A stretch of DNA of 46,523 bases from a bacterium (GCA_004562765.1 SFRL01000023.1:1-46523), one strand, 5' to 3'; shown: positions 33,082-43,264, counted from the stretch's first letter. Notes: generated from the letters alone by a model not told the origin. A program made the numbers and translations.

Positions 33082-33094
33082 ATATTTGTATGAT

Positions 33095-36000
33095 TTATTT
33101 AAAGTACGCCACGCCGCTCTCAAAGATCTTCATATCCTGCTCGCCATAGATATTGACTGCGACTGCATCGCCGCGGCGCTCAGAGTGAGCCATCTTGCCG
33201 AGAACTCGTCCGTCGGGACTTGTGATACCCTCGATCGCCATGTAGGAGCCGTTGACATTCCACTCTTCATCCATGGTGGGATTGCCGGACTCGTTGACGT
33301 ACTGGGTCACAACCTGTCCGTTCTCAAAGAGTTTATCCAGCCATTCCTTCGGAGCAACAAAGCGTCCCTCACCGTGGGAAGCGGGGTTCGTGTAAACACC
33401 GCCCAGCGTTGCGCCTGTCATCCAGGGCGACTTGTTGGAAACGACCTTCGTGTAGACCATCTTGCTGATATGGCGTCCGATCGTGTTGTAGGTCAGCGTC
33501 GGTGAATCTGCGGTCTGCTCTGTGATCTTTCCGTAAGGAACAAGACCCAGCTTGATCAGTGCCTGGAATCCGTTACAGATACCGAGTGCCAGTCCGTCAC
33601 GCTCGTTCAGAAGCTTCATGACCTCCTCGCTGATCTTCTCACTGCGGAATGCATTGGCAAAGAACTTTGCACTTCCCTCCGGCTCATCACCTGCGGAGAA
33701 TCCGCCGGGGAACATGATGATCTGTGCCTGTGCGATGGCCTTGGTGAACTCGTCCACGGAATCGCGGATACCGGCTGCGTCCAGGTTCTTGAACACCTTT
33801 GTGATCACATTTGCGCCTGCGCGCTCAAATGCCTTAGCACTGTCGTACTCGCAGTTCGTTCCGGGGAATACCGGGATAAATACCGTGGGTTTTGCCACCT
33901 TGTTCTTGCAGACATAGATCTCCTTTGCCTCGTAGAGACCGGTTTTTACATCACTCTTATCGTCAACCGCGATCGTCGGGAATACTTTCTCCAGGGTTCC
34001 GGTCCAGACAGCGATCGCCTCATCCATCGGCAGAGTCATCTCATCATAAACGAAGGATCTCGTGTCATTGACACGTCCGATCACTGCAATATAGTCTTCC
34101 AGTCCTGCTGCTGCAAATGCCTCTTTCACTGCATCTACAGATGCTACCGGAACCTCTGCAACGAGGCTGCCGAATGCAGGCGCAAACAGCGTCTCTTTAG
34201 ATACGCTGCTGTCGATCGTTACGCCGAGCTTGTTACCGAAGCCCATCTTGCTGACAGCGGCCGCGATACCCTTTCCGTCCAGTGCATAGGCAGAAACGAT
34301 CGTCTTCTTACCGATCAGTGTATGGATCGTATCATAGAGCTTCATCGCCTGCTCATAATCAGGCAGATCGTAAGCATCCTTTGCCATCGTGAAAAGCATC
34401 AGCTTGTTGCCAGCTGCCTTCAATTCCGGTGTGATCACATCCTGCTTGGTTGCCACATCCACCGCGAAAGATACCAGTGTCGGCGGAACATCGATCTCGT
34501 TGAAGGTTCCGGACATGGAATCCTTTCCTCCGATGGAAGGAAGCCCCAGTGAGATCTGTGCCTGGTAAGCGCCGAGAAGCGCTGCAAACGGCTGACTCCA
34601 GCGGGAAGGCTCCTCGCTCATGCGGCGGAAATACTCCTGGAATGTGAAACGAACCTTAGAATAATCACCGCCTGCTGCCACAATACGTGACAGAGATTCT
34701 ACAACTGCATAAGCTGCGCCGTGATACGGGCTCCAGCTTGATAAATACGGATCAAAACCGTAGGACATCATCGTTACGGTATCACACTTGCCCTCCAGTA
34801 CCGGCAGTTTTGCCACCATGGACTGAGTCTCGGTCAACTGATAGCGTCCGCCGTAAGGCATGTACACACTTCCGGCACCGATGGAACCGTCAAAACGCTC
34901 CACCAGACCCTTCTGTGAGCAGACATTGAGATCTTTCAGTGTCTCAACCCAGGCGGTCTTTACATCGCCCTGCTCTAAAGCATCTGCTACTGCAGGAAGC
35001 TCATATTTCTTAAAGAAGTTCTCAGACTCCTCCGGGATATCCACTGCTACGGTCGTCTCCTGATGTGCACCGTTCGTATCTAGGAATGCACGGGAAATAT
35101 TAACGATCTCCTTGCCCCTCCACTGCAAAACGAGGCGCGGCTCTTCCGTAACGGTTGCCACCTCAACTGCCTCCAGATTCTCCTCTGCGGCATATTTTAA
35201 GAACTGCTCAACATCTGCAGGTGCAACAACAACCGCCATACGCTCCTGAGACTCGGAGATCGCAAGCTCTGTACCATCCAGACCTGCATATTTCTTCGGT
35301 ACCAGATCAAGGTTGACGCGCAGTCCGGCAGCCAGCTCACCGATCGCCACAGATACGCCGCCCGCACCAAAATCATTACATTTCTTGATCATATGAGATA
35401 CTTCCGGTCTGCGGAACATGCGCTGCAACTTACGCTCAGTAGGCGCATTTCCCTTCTGAACCTCTGCACCGCACACTGCGGTAGACTGTGTATTGTGCGC
35501 CTTGGAAGAACCGGTCGCACCGCCGATACCATCACGTCCGGTACGTCCACCCAGCAGAATGATCACATCGCCGGGGTCGGAGGTCAGACGCTGTACGGCA
35601 CTTCTGGGCGCAGCACCCATGACCGCACCGATCTCCATACGCTTTGCCACATAGCCGGGATGATAGATTTCCTTGACATATCCGGTCGCCAGTCCGATCT
35701 GATTTCCATAAGAGCTATAACCCTGTGCAGCGCCGCGCACAAGCTTTTTCTGCGGCAGTTTTCCGGGGATCGTATCTTTTACGGATACGGTCGGATCAGC
35801 CGCACCGGTCACACGCATTGCCTGATATACATAGGTACGCCCTGACAGCGGATCACGGATCGCGCCTCCCAGACAGGTCGCAGCACCACCAAACGGCTCG
35901 ATCTCGGTAGGGTGATTGTGTGTCTCGTTTTTAAAGTTGACCAGCCACTCCTCGGTCTTGCCGTCGATCTCAACCGGAACAACGATGGAGCAGGCATTGA

Positions 36001-36898
36001 TCTCGTCAGACTCCTCCTGATCCTCCAGCTTGCCCTCTTTTTTCAGACGTTTCATCGCCATCAGCGCCAGATCCATCAGGCAGACAAACTTATCATCTCT
36101 GCCCGCATACATCTTCTGATGTGTCTCTAAATAGTCCTTGTAGGTGTCCTCCATAGGTACGCGGTAATAGCCCTCACCAAAGGTTACATCCGTCAGCTCT
36201 GTAGAGAATGTCGTGTGACGGCAGTGATCGGACCAGTAAGTATCAAGCACGCGGACCTCTGTCACGGAAGGATCACGCTTTTCCTCTTTTTTGAAATAGT
36301 TCTGAATGTGCAGAAAATCCTTAAAAGTCATTGCCAGATTCAGGGAATCATACAGTTCCTTCAGTTCTGTCTCCGCCATATCGTTAAAGCCGTCAAAGAT
36401 CTTTACATCCTCCGGCTCCGGAAAATCCTGTACCAGCGTCTCCGGCTTTTCCATGCCTGTCTCGCGGGAATCCACCGGGTTGATGCAATGCTTTTTGATC
36501 GCCTCCAGCTGCTCCTCATCCAGCTCACCCTCGATCACGTAGGTAGTCGCAGAGCGGATGATCGGCTCCTCTTCCTCATTTAAAAGTCGCACACACTGTA
36601 CGGCAGAATCTGCACGCTGGTCAAACTGTCCCGGCAGATACTCAACGCTGAACACAGCTGCACCTTTTGCATCAAAGGTCTCCTCGTACAGATCGTCTAC
36701 CGGCGGTTCTGAGAATACAGTCACCTTTGCCTTCTCGTAGGTGTCATCCGAAATATTTTCAATATCATAGCGGATCAGCACCCGCACGTTTGTCACCGTC
36801 TTGATTCCGAGATAGCTTTTGATCTCTGATTTCAGATCCTTCGCAGCTACCGCAAAATCAGGTTTCTTCTCCGCATATACGCGACGCACATTACTCAT
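33095..36898 (-). CDS. purL: phosphoribosylformylglycinamidine synthase, single-chain PurL
   Basis: A 1267-aa enzyme of step four of purine synthesis that turns FGAR into FGAM with ATP and glutamine. It is the large single-chain form (synthase plus amidotransferase), not the split PurS-PurQ-PurL set of Bacillus. Visible: DTYWSDHCRHTTF, NFKNETHNHPTEIEPFGGAATCLGGAIRD, GGRTGRDGIGGATGSS, and a C-terminal class I glutaminase with FPGTNCEYD, FPGGFSAGDE, LGICNGFQALIKLGL (catalytic Cys) and NPASHGEGRF. The start MSNVRRVY at ATG 36898 follows a GGAGG site; the frame is open 82 codons further upstream, which overlaps the helicase. It is read alone from its own promoter. Confidence 0.97.
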   Translation of the reverse strand: MSNVRRVYAEKKPDFAVAAKDLKSEIKSYLGIKTVTNVRVLIRYDIENISDDTYEKAKVTVFSEPPVDDLYEETFDAKGAAVFSVEYLPGQFDQRADSAVQCVRLLNEEEEPIIRSATTYVIEGELDEEQLEAIKKHCINPVDSRETGMEKPETLVQDFPEPEDVKIFDGFNDMAETELKELYDSLNLAMTFKDFLHIQNYFKKEEKRDPSVTEVRVLDTYWSDHCRHTTFSTELTDVTFGEGYYRVPMEDTYKDYLETHQKMYAGRDDKFVCLMDLALMAMKRLKKEGKLEDQEESDEINACSIVVPVEIDGKTEEWLVNFKNETHNHPTEIEPFGGAATCLGGAIRDPLSGRTYVYQAMRVTGAADPTVSVKDTIPGKLPQKKLVRGAAQGYSSYGNQIGLATGYVKEIYHPGYVAKRMEIGAVMGAAPRSAVQRLTSDPGDVIILLGGRTGRDGIGGATGSSKAHNTQSTAVCGAEVQKGNAPTERKLQRMFRRPEVSHMIKKCNDFGAGGVSVAIGELAAGLRVNLDLVPKKYAGLDGTELAISESQERMAVVVAPADVEQFLKYAAEENLEAVEVATVTEEPRLVLQWRGKEIVNISRAFLDTNGAHQETTVAVDIPEESENFFKKYELPAVADALEQGDVKTAWVETLKDLNVCSQKGLVERFDGSIGAGSVYMPYGGRYQLTETQSMVAKLPVLEGKCDTVTMMSYGFDPYLSSWSPYHGAAYAVVESLSRIVAAGGDYSKVRFTFQEYFRRMSEEPSRWSQPFAALLGAYQAQISLGLPSIGGKDSMSGTFNEIDVPPTLVSFAVDVATKQDVITPELKAAGNKLMLFTMAKDAYDLPDYEQAMKLYDTIHTLIGKKTIVSAYALDGKGIAAAVSKMGFGNKLGVTIDSSVSKETLFAPAFGSLVAEVPVASVDAVKEAFAAAGLEDYIAVIGRVNDTRSFVYDEMTLPMDEAIAVWTGTLEKVFPTIAVDDKSDVKTGLYEAKEIYVCKNKVAKPTVFIPVFPGTNCEYDSAKAFERAGANVITKVFKNLDAAGIRDSVDEFTKAIAQAQIIMFPGGFSAGDEPEGSAKFFANAFRSEKISEEVMKLLNERDGLALGICNGFQALIKLGLVPYGKITEQTADSPTLTYNTIGRHISKMVYTKVVSNKSPWMTGATLGGVYTNPASHGEGRFVAPKEWLDKLFENGQVVTQYVNESGNPTMDEEWNVNGSYMAIEGITSPDGRVLGKMAHSERRGDAVAVNIYGEQDMKIFESGVAYFK

Positions 36899-36940
36899 GA
36901 TTGTTCCTCCGTTTGTTAGGTTAATTAAAACAATATCTAT

Positions 36941-36969
36941 ATAATAAGAAAAAAAATCAAATAATGCAA
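36941..36969 (-). promoter_or_regulatory. promoter of purL
   Basis: On the minus strand TTGCAT (36964-36969) and TATTAT (36941-36946) are 17 bases apart. No guanine riboswitch or PurR-box was recognised in the 97-base leader region. Confidence 0.6.
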
Positions 36970-36995
36970 CCTTTTTACCGGAAATGAATATTTTC

Positions 36996-39401
36996 TTAAG
37001 CATCCATGCCCTTCCAAAATTCCCGTAAAAGTTCATCGACACCATCCAAGGTGCAGCTCCTGCAGTCCTCCCACTCCCTCGGGAAAAGCCTTCGATTATC
37101 GCGCTGCAGGAAACGCTCGTCCAGAAGCGCAATGACACCGACATCCGTCAGCGTGCGGATCACGCGCCCTGCGGCCTGCTGTACCTTGTTCATACCCGGG
37201 AAGCGGTACACATAATCAAACCCATCCCCACCGCGCGCATCAAAGAAGTTTTTCAATATCTCGCTCTCTCCCCCGATCTGTGGAATCCCGGTTCCAACAA
37301 TGATCGCACCGATGAGCTGGTCCTCCCGCAGATCCACACCTTCACCAAAAATGCCGCCCATTACACAAAACGCCACCATGGAATGTTCCCGGGGTCTGGA
37401 AAACTCCTGCAAAAACTCCTCCCTCTGCTGTTCGCGCATGTTCTGCATCTGCATGATCACATCGATCTGCTCACCTGCCAGATATTCGAACTGCTCCGCC
37501 ACGTCCAGCATCATCTTATAGGATGGAAAAAAGGCAATATAATTTCCCTTTTTTGCCTGCGCGATCCTTTCTATATAAGAAGAGATCCGCACAAATTCCT
37601 CTGTGGTCCGTCTCGTATATTTGCTGCTCACATCTCTGCCCACAAATAACAGTCTCTGATCCGGTGTAAACACAGAGTGCGCATACACCGCATAGTTGTC
37701 ATCCTTTGTAGATAGCAGGCTCTTATAGTATTGGATCGGCAGCAAGGTTCCTGAAAAAAAGACCGTGCTGTGCGCCTTATCCAGACACGCCTGCAGATTA
37801 CGTGACGGGTCTGCACAGTACAGTTTGAGCGCAAAACTGCCATCCTCTTCCATAGACGAATAGATCACATAATTTTCATCTACCAGTTCATAGATATTCA
37901 GAAAATTTCGCAGTCCGAAATAAAACTCCATCACCTCATCGCGCTCCGGTATCGTCAGGGGCTTCTGCAAAAAACGTTCCATCTCCGATGCCAGCCGCAT
38001 AAGGGCGAACACCAGATCATTGATGGATTCGTGCAGCATATAGTCCTCGCACTCCCGCTTGTAGGTCAGCAGGATCTTGTTCACGCGCTCCAGTTCCCGC
38101 TCCACCTTTTTGCTCCACGGCTTTAAAAGCCTCTTTACCGCCAGCACATCCTCCTTTACGACCCGCTCAGAATACATCTGTCTGCCGCGCTCCACCAGAT
38201 TGTGCGCCTCATCCACCAGAAACAGATAATCTCCCCGATTACCCTCCGCAAAAAAACGTTTTAAATAAACTGTCGGGTCAAAGACATAGTTGTAATCCCC
38301 GACGATCACATCGCTCCAGCTGGACACATCCAGACACAGTTCAAAGGGACATACCATATGCTTGTCCGCCTGTTCCAACAGCACCTCTCTCGAAAAACAG
38401 TCCTCCTGCTGCAGCAGGTCAAACACTGCATCGTTGACCCGGTCAAAATGTCCCTTTGCATAAAGACACGCATCCGGATTACACTCCGGCTTTTCACATT
38501 TGCATAATTTCTCTTTTGCCGTGATCTGAACGACCTTTCCCCTGTAACCATGTGTCCGGAACACTGCAAAGGTCTCCATCGCCACGGTCGCTGTCACCGT
38601 CTTTGCCGTCAGATAAAAGATCTTCTCACCCTGTCCTTCTCCTACCGCACGTACCGCCGGGAACAACACCGAGACAGTTTTTCCCGTCCCCGTCGGCGCC
38701 TGAATAAACAGATTCTTTCTGCGCAGGATCGTGCGGTACACATCTGATACCAGCTCCTTTTGTCCCGGGCGGTAATCAAACGGAAACTCCATATTTTTTA
38801 TCGAAGCAATACTGGTCTTATGCCATTCGTACTGAAAGTCTGCCCATTTATGATATTCTTTCATCAATGCATCAAACCATTCTTCTATTTCTGCAAATGC
38901 ATACTGCTCATAAAAACGGTTCACTTCCTCAGTGTCCAGGTCACAGTATGTCATCTGGACCCCAATCTCCGGAAGCTCCTGCTGCAGCGCATAAATGTAT
39001 GCATAACATTTCGCCTGCGCCAAATGCACCGGGATCGGCTCCTCCATCTTTGCCACATCCTGATAGATACCCTTGATCTCATCGATGCACGGCATGTCCT
39101 CCCTTGTAAAAATACCGTCGGCGCGCCCCTCGATCGTGAGCACATAGCGTTCCGTCGGCACATCCAGGCGCAGCGCTACCTCCGCACTGTAGGAACTGCC
39201 CATCGCACGCTGGAGCTTTTTGTGGATACGCGTGCCCTCCTGCATGGCATTCAGCTGCAGCCCGCGGCTTATACGGTTATCTATATCTCCTGAGCGCAAC
39301 AAAAACTCCACCAGGTTACGCACCGAAATGCGTACCTGCTGGAGTGGTCGTTCCTGCTCTGCAATTACTGTTTCCTGCAAAGGCAACTCTTTTTGTTCCA
39401 T
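36996..39401 (-). CDS. DinG/XPD-type helicase with N-terminal PD-(D/E)XK nuclease domain
   Basis: An 801-aa protein. Residues about 25-160 are a RecB/Cas4-like nuclease (GRADGIF at 92, DEIKG at 107, then QAKCYAYIYA). The helicase begins near 205: Walker A APTGTGKT, four iron-sulfur Cys (LCKCEKPECNPDACLY plus MVCPFELC), DEAH box LVDEAHN, and motif VI VQQAAGRVIRT. It fits superfamily 2 helicases with Fe-S cluster that unwind 5'-3'. It would process DNA structures in repair. It starts 12 bases after the small Cys gene, with GAGGAAAAC as site. Confidence 0.9.
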   Translation of the reverse strand: MEQKELPLQETVIAEQERPLQQVRISVRNLVEFLLRSGDIDNRISRGLQLNAMQEGTRIHKKLQRAMGSSYSAEVALRLDVPTERYVLTIEGRADGIFTREDMPCIDEIKGIYQDVAKMEEPIPVHLAQAKCYAYIYALQQELPEIGVQMTYCDLDTEEVNRFYEQYAFAEIEEWFDALMKEYHKWADFQYEWHKTSIASIKNMEFPFDYRPGQKELVSDVYRTILRRKNLFIQAPTGTGKTVSVLFPAVRAVGEGQGEKIFYLTAKTVTATVAMETFAVFRTHGYRGKVVQITAKEKLCKCEKPECNPDACLYAKGHFDRVNDAVFDLLQQEDCFSREVLLEQADKHMVCPFELCLDVSSWSDVIVGDYNYVFDPTVYLKRFFAEGNRGDYLFLVDEAHNLVERGRQMYSERVVKEDVLAVKRLLKPWSKKVERELERVNKILLTYKRECEDYMLHESINDLVFALMRLASEMERFLQKPLTIPERDEVMEFYFGLRNFLNIYELVDENYVIYSSMEEDGSFALKLYCADPSRNLQACLDKAHSTVFFSGTLLPIQYYKSLLSTKDDNYAVYAHSVFTPDQRLLFVGRDVSSKYTRRTTEEFVRISSYIERIAQAKKGNYIAFFPSYKMMLDVAEQFEYLAGEQIDVIMQMQNMREQQREEFLQEFSRPREHSMVAFCVMGGIFGEGVDLREDQLIGAIIVGTGIPQIGGESEILKNFFDARGGDGFDYVYRFPGMNKVQQAAGRVIRTLTDVGVIALLDERFLQRDNRRLFPREWEDCRSCTLDGVDELLREFWKGMDA

Positions 39402-39413
39402 GTTTTCCTCATC

Positions 39414-39581
39414 CTAAAACAGCATATCCTCATAATAAGGGCACAGATTTTTGGCGGTGGGATCCTTTCCCTTCTCACCGCGGCAAGGTCGGTTTGCTGC
39501 CCGGCAATCCGTATCACAATACCAGCGTGTCGGCTGCTCCGGTTCTGCTTCTCTTTGAACCTCTTTTTCTTCTCCGCTCAT
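39414..39581 (-). CDS. small Cys-containing protein, 55 aa
   Basis: MSGEEKEVQREAEPEQPTRWYCDTDCRAANRPCRGEKGK...KNLCPYYEDMLF. The four Cys (C-x3-C-x6-C-x13-C) suggest a metal knuckle. ATG 39581 has GGGGG seven bases upstream; the longer frame from 39605 overlaps the GGDEF gene. It sits between a GGDEF gene and the helicase, all in one direction. No function known to me. Confidence 0.6.
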   Translation of the reverse strand: MSGEEKEVQREAEPEQPTRWYCDTDCRAANRPCRGEKGKDPTAKNLCPYYEDMLF

Positions 39582-39592
39582 TTCACTACCCC

Positions 39593-40663
39593 CTATGAAG
39601 AGCACACCCTATTCTTTCCGGTATTCTTTGCCTGATACAGTGCCTGATCTGCCTGATCGAAAAACTTACTGGCAGTGTTCCACGGTCTGTCGTACTCTGC
39701 CACACCAAGACTCACCGTAAACTGGTGCTCCTCACCGGATGCATCGGCAAACACGGTATCCGCAAATCTCCTACGGATCGTATTTGCACGGGTCAGTGCA
39801 TCTTTTTTATGACAGCCGCCCACGATCAGCACAAACTCCTCGCCGCCGTAACGTGCGGCAAAGTCCTTGGCACCGCAGTAGTTTTTAAAAATGCCTGCCA
39901 GTCCCAGCAGTACTTCGTCGCCAAACGCATGACCGTAAGTGTCGTTCACTCTCTTAAAGTTATCAATATCCGCGATCAATAGACAAAAACTCGCATCTTC
40001 ACGTGACTTTTCAGGTGTCTGCGCAAATGCTTCCATACGTTTTTCCAACTCTTCATAGAAGTATTCGTGATTGTAAAGCCCGGTCGCCGCATCCATACGG
40101 GTCGCATCGCCTAAAAGCATCGTCTGATCATGCACATACTTTACATTATAATATACAAGTCCGCCGATGCAGAACATACCGATCAGATTCGTGAGATGCC
40201 AGAAATCAACCGTCCGATAACCGGCCACATAAATAACCACATGGCGCACCACTACCATAACCGCAAACAGGATCACCTGTATCTTTGCCCATCGCTGATC
40301 AGTCCAGATCGGAAACATTGCGATCACGCCAATTAACAGTCCATCCAGAACGGACAGTCCTGACGGGTGTGCCAGCAGCAGGATCAGATATAGATTTAAT
40401 ATCAGATAATTAACAATGTGGTGCAGCTCCCGCTCTTTTTTCACGACCAACCAATGATATATCTGGAATAGTACAAACGTAACAAGCATGGGAAAAAAGC
40501 ATTTTTGCAGGATTCCCTTTTGATAGCCACCGGTTGCCAGTCTAAGGATCAGCCAGCACACATTGATCACCGCATAGCATGCCCACAGGCTCTTCATGCA
40601 GGTTCCGACCATATGGCCAAGTTTTTTATCTCTCTGTCTGTTATAATTCTCAAGCGCTCTCAT
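39593..40663 (-). CDS. membrane-bound diguanylate cyclase (GGDEF)
   Basis: A 356-aa protein. About five to six membrane helices (residues 20-185) are followed by a GGDEF domain: DAATGLYNHEYFYEEL, LLIADIDNFKRVNDTYGHAFGDEVL, ARYGGEEFVLIV and SLGVAEYD. The signature GGEEF is an active variant. It makes cyclic di-GMP. The inhibitory RxxD site five residues before GGEEF is not seen (GAKDFAARYGGEEF has KDFA). It may be the first gene of a GGDEF / small Cys / helicase operon, from a promoter near 40755-40785. Confidence 0.93.
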   Translation of the reverse strand: MRALENYNRQRDKKLGHMVGTCMKSLWACYAVINVCWLILRLATGGYQKGILQKCFFPMLVTFVLFQIYHWLVVKKERELHHIVNYLILNLYLILLLAHPSGLSVLDGLLIGVIAMFPIWTDQRWAKIQVILFAVMVVVRHVVIYVAGYRTVDFWHLTNLIGMFCIGGLVYYNVKYVHDQTMLLGDATRMDAATGLYNHEYFYEELEKRMEAFAQTPEKSREDASFCLLIADIDNFKRVNDTYGHAFGDEVLLGLAGIFKNYCGAKDFAARYGGEEFVLIVGGCHKKDALTRANTIRRRFADTVFADASGEEHQFTVSLGVAEYDRPWNTASKFFDQADQALYQAKNTGKNRVCSS

Positions 40664-40883
40664 ACCTTGTCTTCTTTCATATGTTTCAGACCCGGGAAAT
40701 CTGTCACACGATCATGTGAAAATAACCACGGGTAACCAAACAGTTAGACCATTTATATAATTGTAACATATTTCAACACATTTGCAATGCAAGATTTGTC
40801 ATAATCTGCTATTTTATATAATTTTGTCAATCTCTGAAAAATGTAAAAGTTTCAAAAAAATGTTTATACAATCATTGATTTTT

Positions 40884-40917
40884 GTCTATAGACACCAACA
40901 ATTAAAAAGGATACACT
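40884..40917 (+). promoter_or_regulatory. promoter of the glycerol cluster
   Basis: TAGACA (40889-40894), a 17-base spacer and TACACT (40912-40917). The palindrome GTCTATAGAC (40884-40893) overlaps the -35 and could be an operator. The surrounding 40664-40957 is AT-rich and without a gene. Confidence 0.45.
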
Positions 40918-40957
40918 GATTTTAACAAAAAAAAATGTAAATGGAGGGGTAATTTTT

Positions 40958-42454
40958 ATGGCAAAATATGTAATGGCATTGGATGCCGGTACAACAAGTA
41001 ACCGCTGTATTCTCTTTAATGAGAAGGGAGAGATGTGCAGCGTAGCTCAGAAAGAGTTCACACAGTATTTTCCCAAGCCCGGCTGGGTAGAGCATGATGC
41101 AGACGAGATCTGGTCTACACAGTTAGAAGTAGCAAAAGCAGCTATGGCAAATGTCAATGCAACTGCAGCTGACATCGCAGCCATCGGTATCACGAATCAG
41201 CGTGAGACCACAATCGTATGGGATAAGAACACAGGAGTACCTGTATATCATGCGATCGTATGGCAGTGCCGCAGAACTTCTGAATACTGCGATTCTTTGA
41301 AAGAGAAAGGCCTGACCGATACCTTCCGTTCTAAGACCGGACTCGTGATCGATGCTTATTTCTCAGGTTCCAAGGTTAAATGGATTCTCGACAACGTAGA
41401 GGGGGTACGTGAGCGAGCTGAGAAGGGCGAATTACTGTTTGGTACTGTTGAGACATGGCTCATCTGGAAGCTGACCAAGGGCGCTGTCCATGTAACAGAT
41501 TACTCAAACGCAGCAAGAACCATGTTATTCAACATCAACACCTTAGAGTGGGATGATGAAATTTTAGCAGAGTTAAACATTCCGAAGAGCATGCTTCCGA
41601 CACCGAAGCCGTCCAGCTGTGTATACGGCGAATCAAATCCTGAATTCTTCGGCGGACCGATCCCGATCGCAGGTGCTGCAGGTGATCAGCAGGCTGCTCT
41701 GTTTGGACAGACCTGTTTCAACGAAGGCGAAGCAAAGAATACATACGGAACCGGATGCTTCATGCTGATGAACACCGGCGAGAAACCTGTATTCTCCAAC
41801 AATGGTCTGGTTACCACGATCGCATGGGGACTTGACGGAAAAGTTAACTACGCATTAGAGGGATCTATCTTCGTTGCAGGTGCTGCGATCCAGTGGCTGC
41901 GTGACGAATTAAAATTTGTTGATTCCGCTCCCGATTCTGAGTACATGGCACGCAAGGTAAATGATACAAACGGATGCTACGTTGTACCTGCATTCACCGG
42001 TCTTGGTGCTCCTTACTGGGATCAGTACGCAAGAGGAACCATCGTTGGTCTGACCCGTGGTGTCAACAAATATCACATTATCCGTGCAACGTTAGAGTCA
42101 CTGGCATATCAGGTAAATGACGTACTGGCAGCTATGAAGGCTGATTCCGGCATCGAGCTGGCTTCCTTAAAGGTTGACGGCGGCGCATCTGCAAACAACT
42201 TACTGATGCAGATGCAGTCAGATATCATTCAGGCTCCGGTTGATCGTCCGGTTTGCGTAGAGACCACCGCTATGGGTGCTGCTTATCTGGCAGGTCTGGC
42301 AGTTGGCTACTGGGCAAGCAAAGAAGACGTTATCAAGAACTGGGCAATTGACCGTACTTTCACACCTGAGATCTCTGCAGACGATGCTGCAAAGAAGGTT
42401 AAGACCTGGAAGAAAGCAGTTACCTACGCATTTAACTGGGCAAAGGAAGACTAA
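40958..42454 (+). CDS. glpK: glycerol kinase
   Basis: A 498-aa FGGY-family kinase that makes glycerol 3-phosphate. It shows MALDAGTTSNRCILF, ITNQRETTIVWDKNTG, GAAGDQQAALFGQ, TYGTGCFMLMNTG and KVDGGASANNLLMQMQSDI. Length is normal. The residue range around the phosphorylatable His of Firmicutes GlpK (HxxxRTML-like) reads TDYSNAARTMLFNI, so the His is not present and PTS control by HPr is unlikely. GGAGG lies ten bases before the ATG. It leads the operon and its codon choice looks like that of a highly expressed gene. Confidence 0.97.
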   Translation: MAKYVMALDAGTTSNRCILFNEKGEMCSVAQKEFTQYFPKPGWVEHDADEIWSTQLEVAKAAMANVNATAADIAAIGITNQRETTIVWDKNTGVPVYHAIVWQCRRTSEYCDSLKEKGLTDTFRSKTGLVIDAYFSGSKVKWILDNVEGVRERAEKGELLFGTVETWLIWKLTKGAVHVTDYSNAARTMLFNINTLEWDDEILAELNIPKSMLPTPKPSSCVYGESNPEFFGGPIPIAGAAGDQQAALFGQTCFNEGEAKNTYGTGCFMLMNTGEKPVFSNNGLVTTIAWGLDGKVNYALEGSIFVAGAAIQWLRDELKFVDSAPDSEYMARKVNDTNGCYVVPAFTGLGAPYWDQYARGTIVGLTRGVNKYHIIRATLESLAYQVNDVLAAMKADSGIELASLKVDGGASANNLLMQMQSDIIQAPVDRPVCVETTAMGAAYLAGLAVGYWASKEDVIKNWAIDRTFTPEISADDAAKKVKTWKKAVTYAFNWAKED

Positions 42455-42514
42455 TCTGATCTGCCCGGCAATTTACCGATAAAATGAAAAAACATCATGA
42501 CAGGAGGAAATTTT

Positions 42515-43222
42515 ATGTTACCTTATATAGCAGAGTTAATTGGAACATTTATGTTGATCCTTTTAGGAGATGGCGTTGTTGCTAACGTAACTTTGAATAA
42601 GTCAGGTATGAAAGGTGCCGGATCTATCCAGATCACATTTGCATGGGGTCTTGCAGTTATGGTTCCCGCATGTATCTTCGGTGCAGCTTCCGGCGCACAC
42701 TTCAACCCCGCATTGACCATCGCTCTCGCTGCTGAGGGCAGCCTTGCATGGGGTCTGGTTCCCGGTTACATCATTGCTCAGTTCATCGGTGCTTTCCTTG
42801 GCGCTTGCTGTGTATACGTTCTGTTCAAGGGACAGTTCGATGCAACCGATGATCCCGGAACAAAGCTCGGCGTATTCTCTACCGGTCCTTCTATCCCGAA
42901 CACAGGATTGAACCTGCTTAGTGAGATCATTGGTACATTCGTACTCGTATTTGCGATCAAGGGCTTCGGCAATGTGGACGCTGCAGGCGGCATCGGCAAC
43001 TTATATGTATTCGGTCTGATCGTTTCCATCGGTATGTCACTCGGTGGTCTTACCGGATATGCGATCAACCCCGCCAGAGATTTAGGACCTCGTATTGCAC
43101 ATGCAGTATTACCGATCAAGGGTAAAGGCTCATCCAACTTCGCATATGGATGGATCCCTGTTGTTGGACCTATCATCGGTGGTTTATTAGCAGTTGGTTT
43201 ATTCAACATCATCCCCTGGTAA
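42515..43222 (+). CDS. glpF: MIP-family glycerol facilitator (aquaglyceroporin)
   Basis: A 235-aa channel with six membrane helices and two NPA half-helices: GAHFNPALTIAL and GYAINPARDLGPR. The Asp after the second NPAR is the mark of glycerol-conducting members. AGGAGG lies just before ATG 42515; an ATG at 42497 lies upstream of that site and is not used. It is second in the glp operon, 60 bases after glpK. Confidence 0.93.
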   Translation: MLPYIAELIGTFMLILLGDGVVANVTLNKSGMKGAGSIQITFAWGLAVMVPACIFGAASGAHFNPALTIALAAEGSLAWGLVPGYIIAQFIGAFLGACCVYVLFKGQFDATDDPGTKLGVFSTGPSIPNTGLNLLSEIIGTFVLVFAIKGFGNVDAAGGIGNLYVFGLIVSIGMSLGGLTGYAINPARDLGPRIAHAVLPIKGKGSSNFAYGWIPVVGPIIGGLLAVGLFNIIPW

Positions 43223-43264
43223 TTAACTCAGGTTTATAAAACAAAATATCTAGCAAGAGATGAG

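Noticed and set aside
36899..36995. Purine riboswitch ahead of purL
   Set aside because: The leader is AT-rich, short and lacks the conserved loops of the guanine or PRPP aptamers; only a promoter is seen.
40724..40737. CGGGTAAC near the GGDEF gene as a second TetR operator
   Set aside because: Only eight bases match one arm of the 5923-5968 palindrome and there is no inverted partner; chance is enough to explain it.
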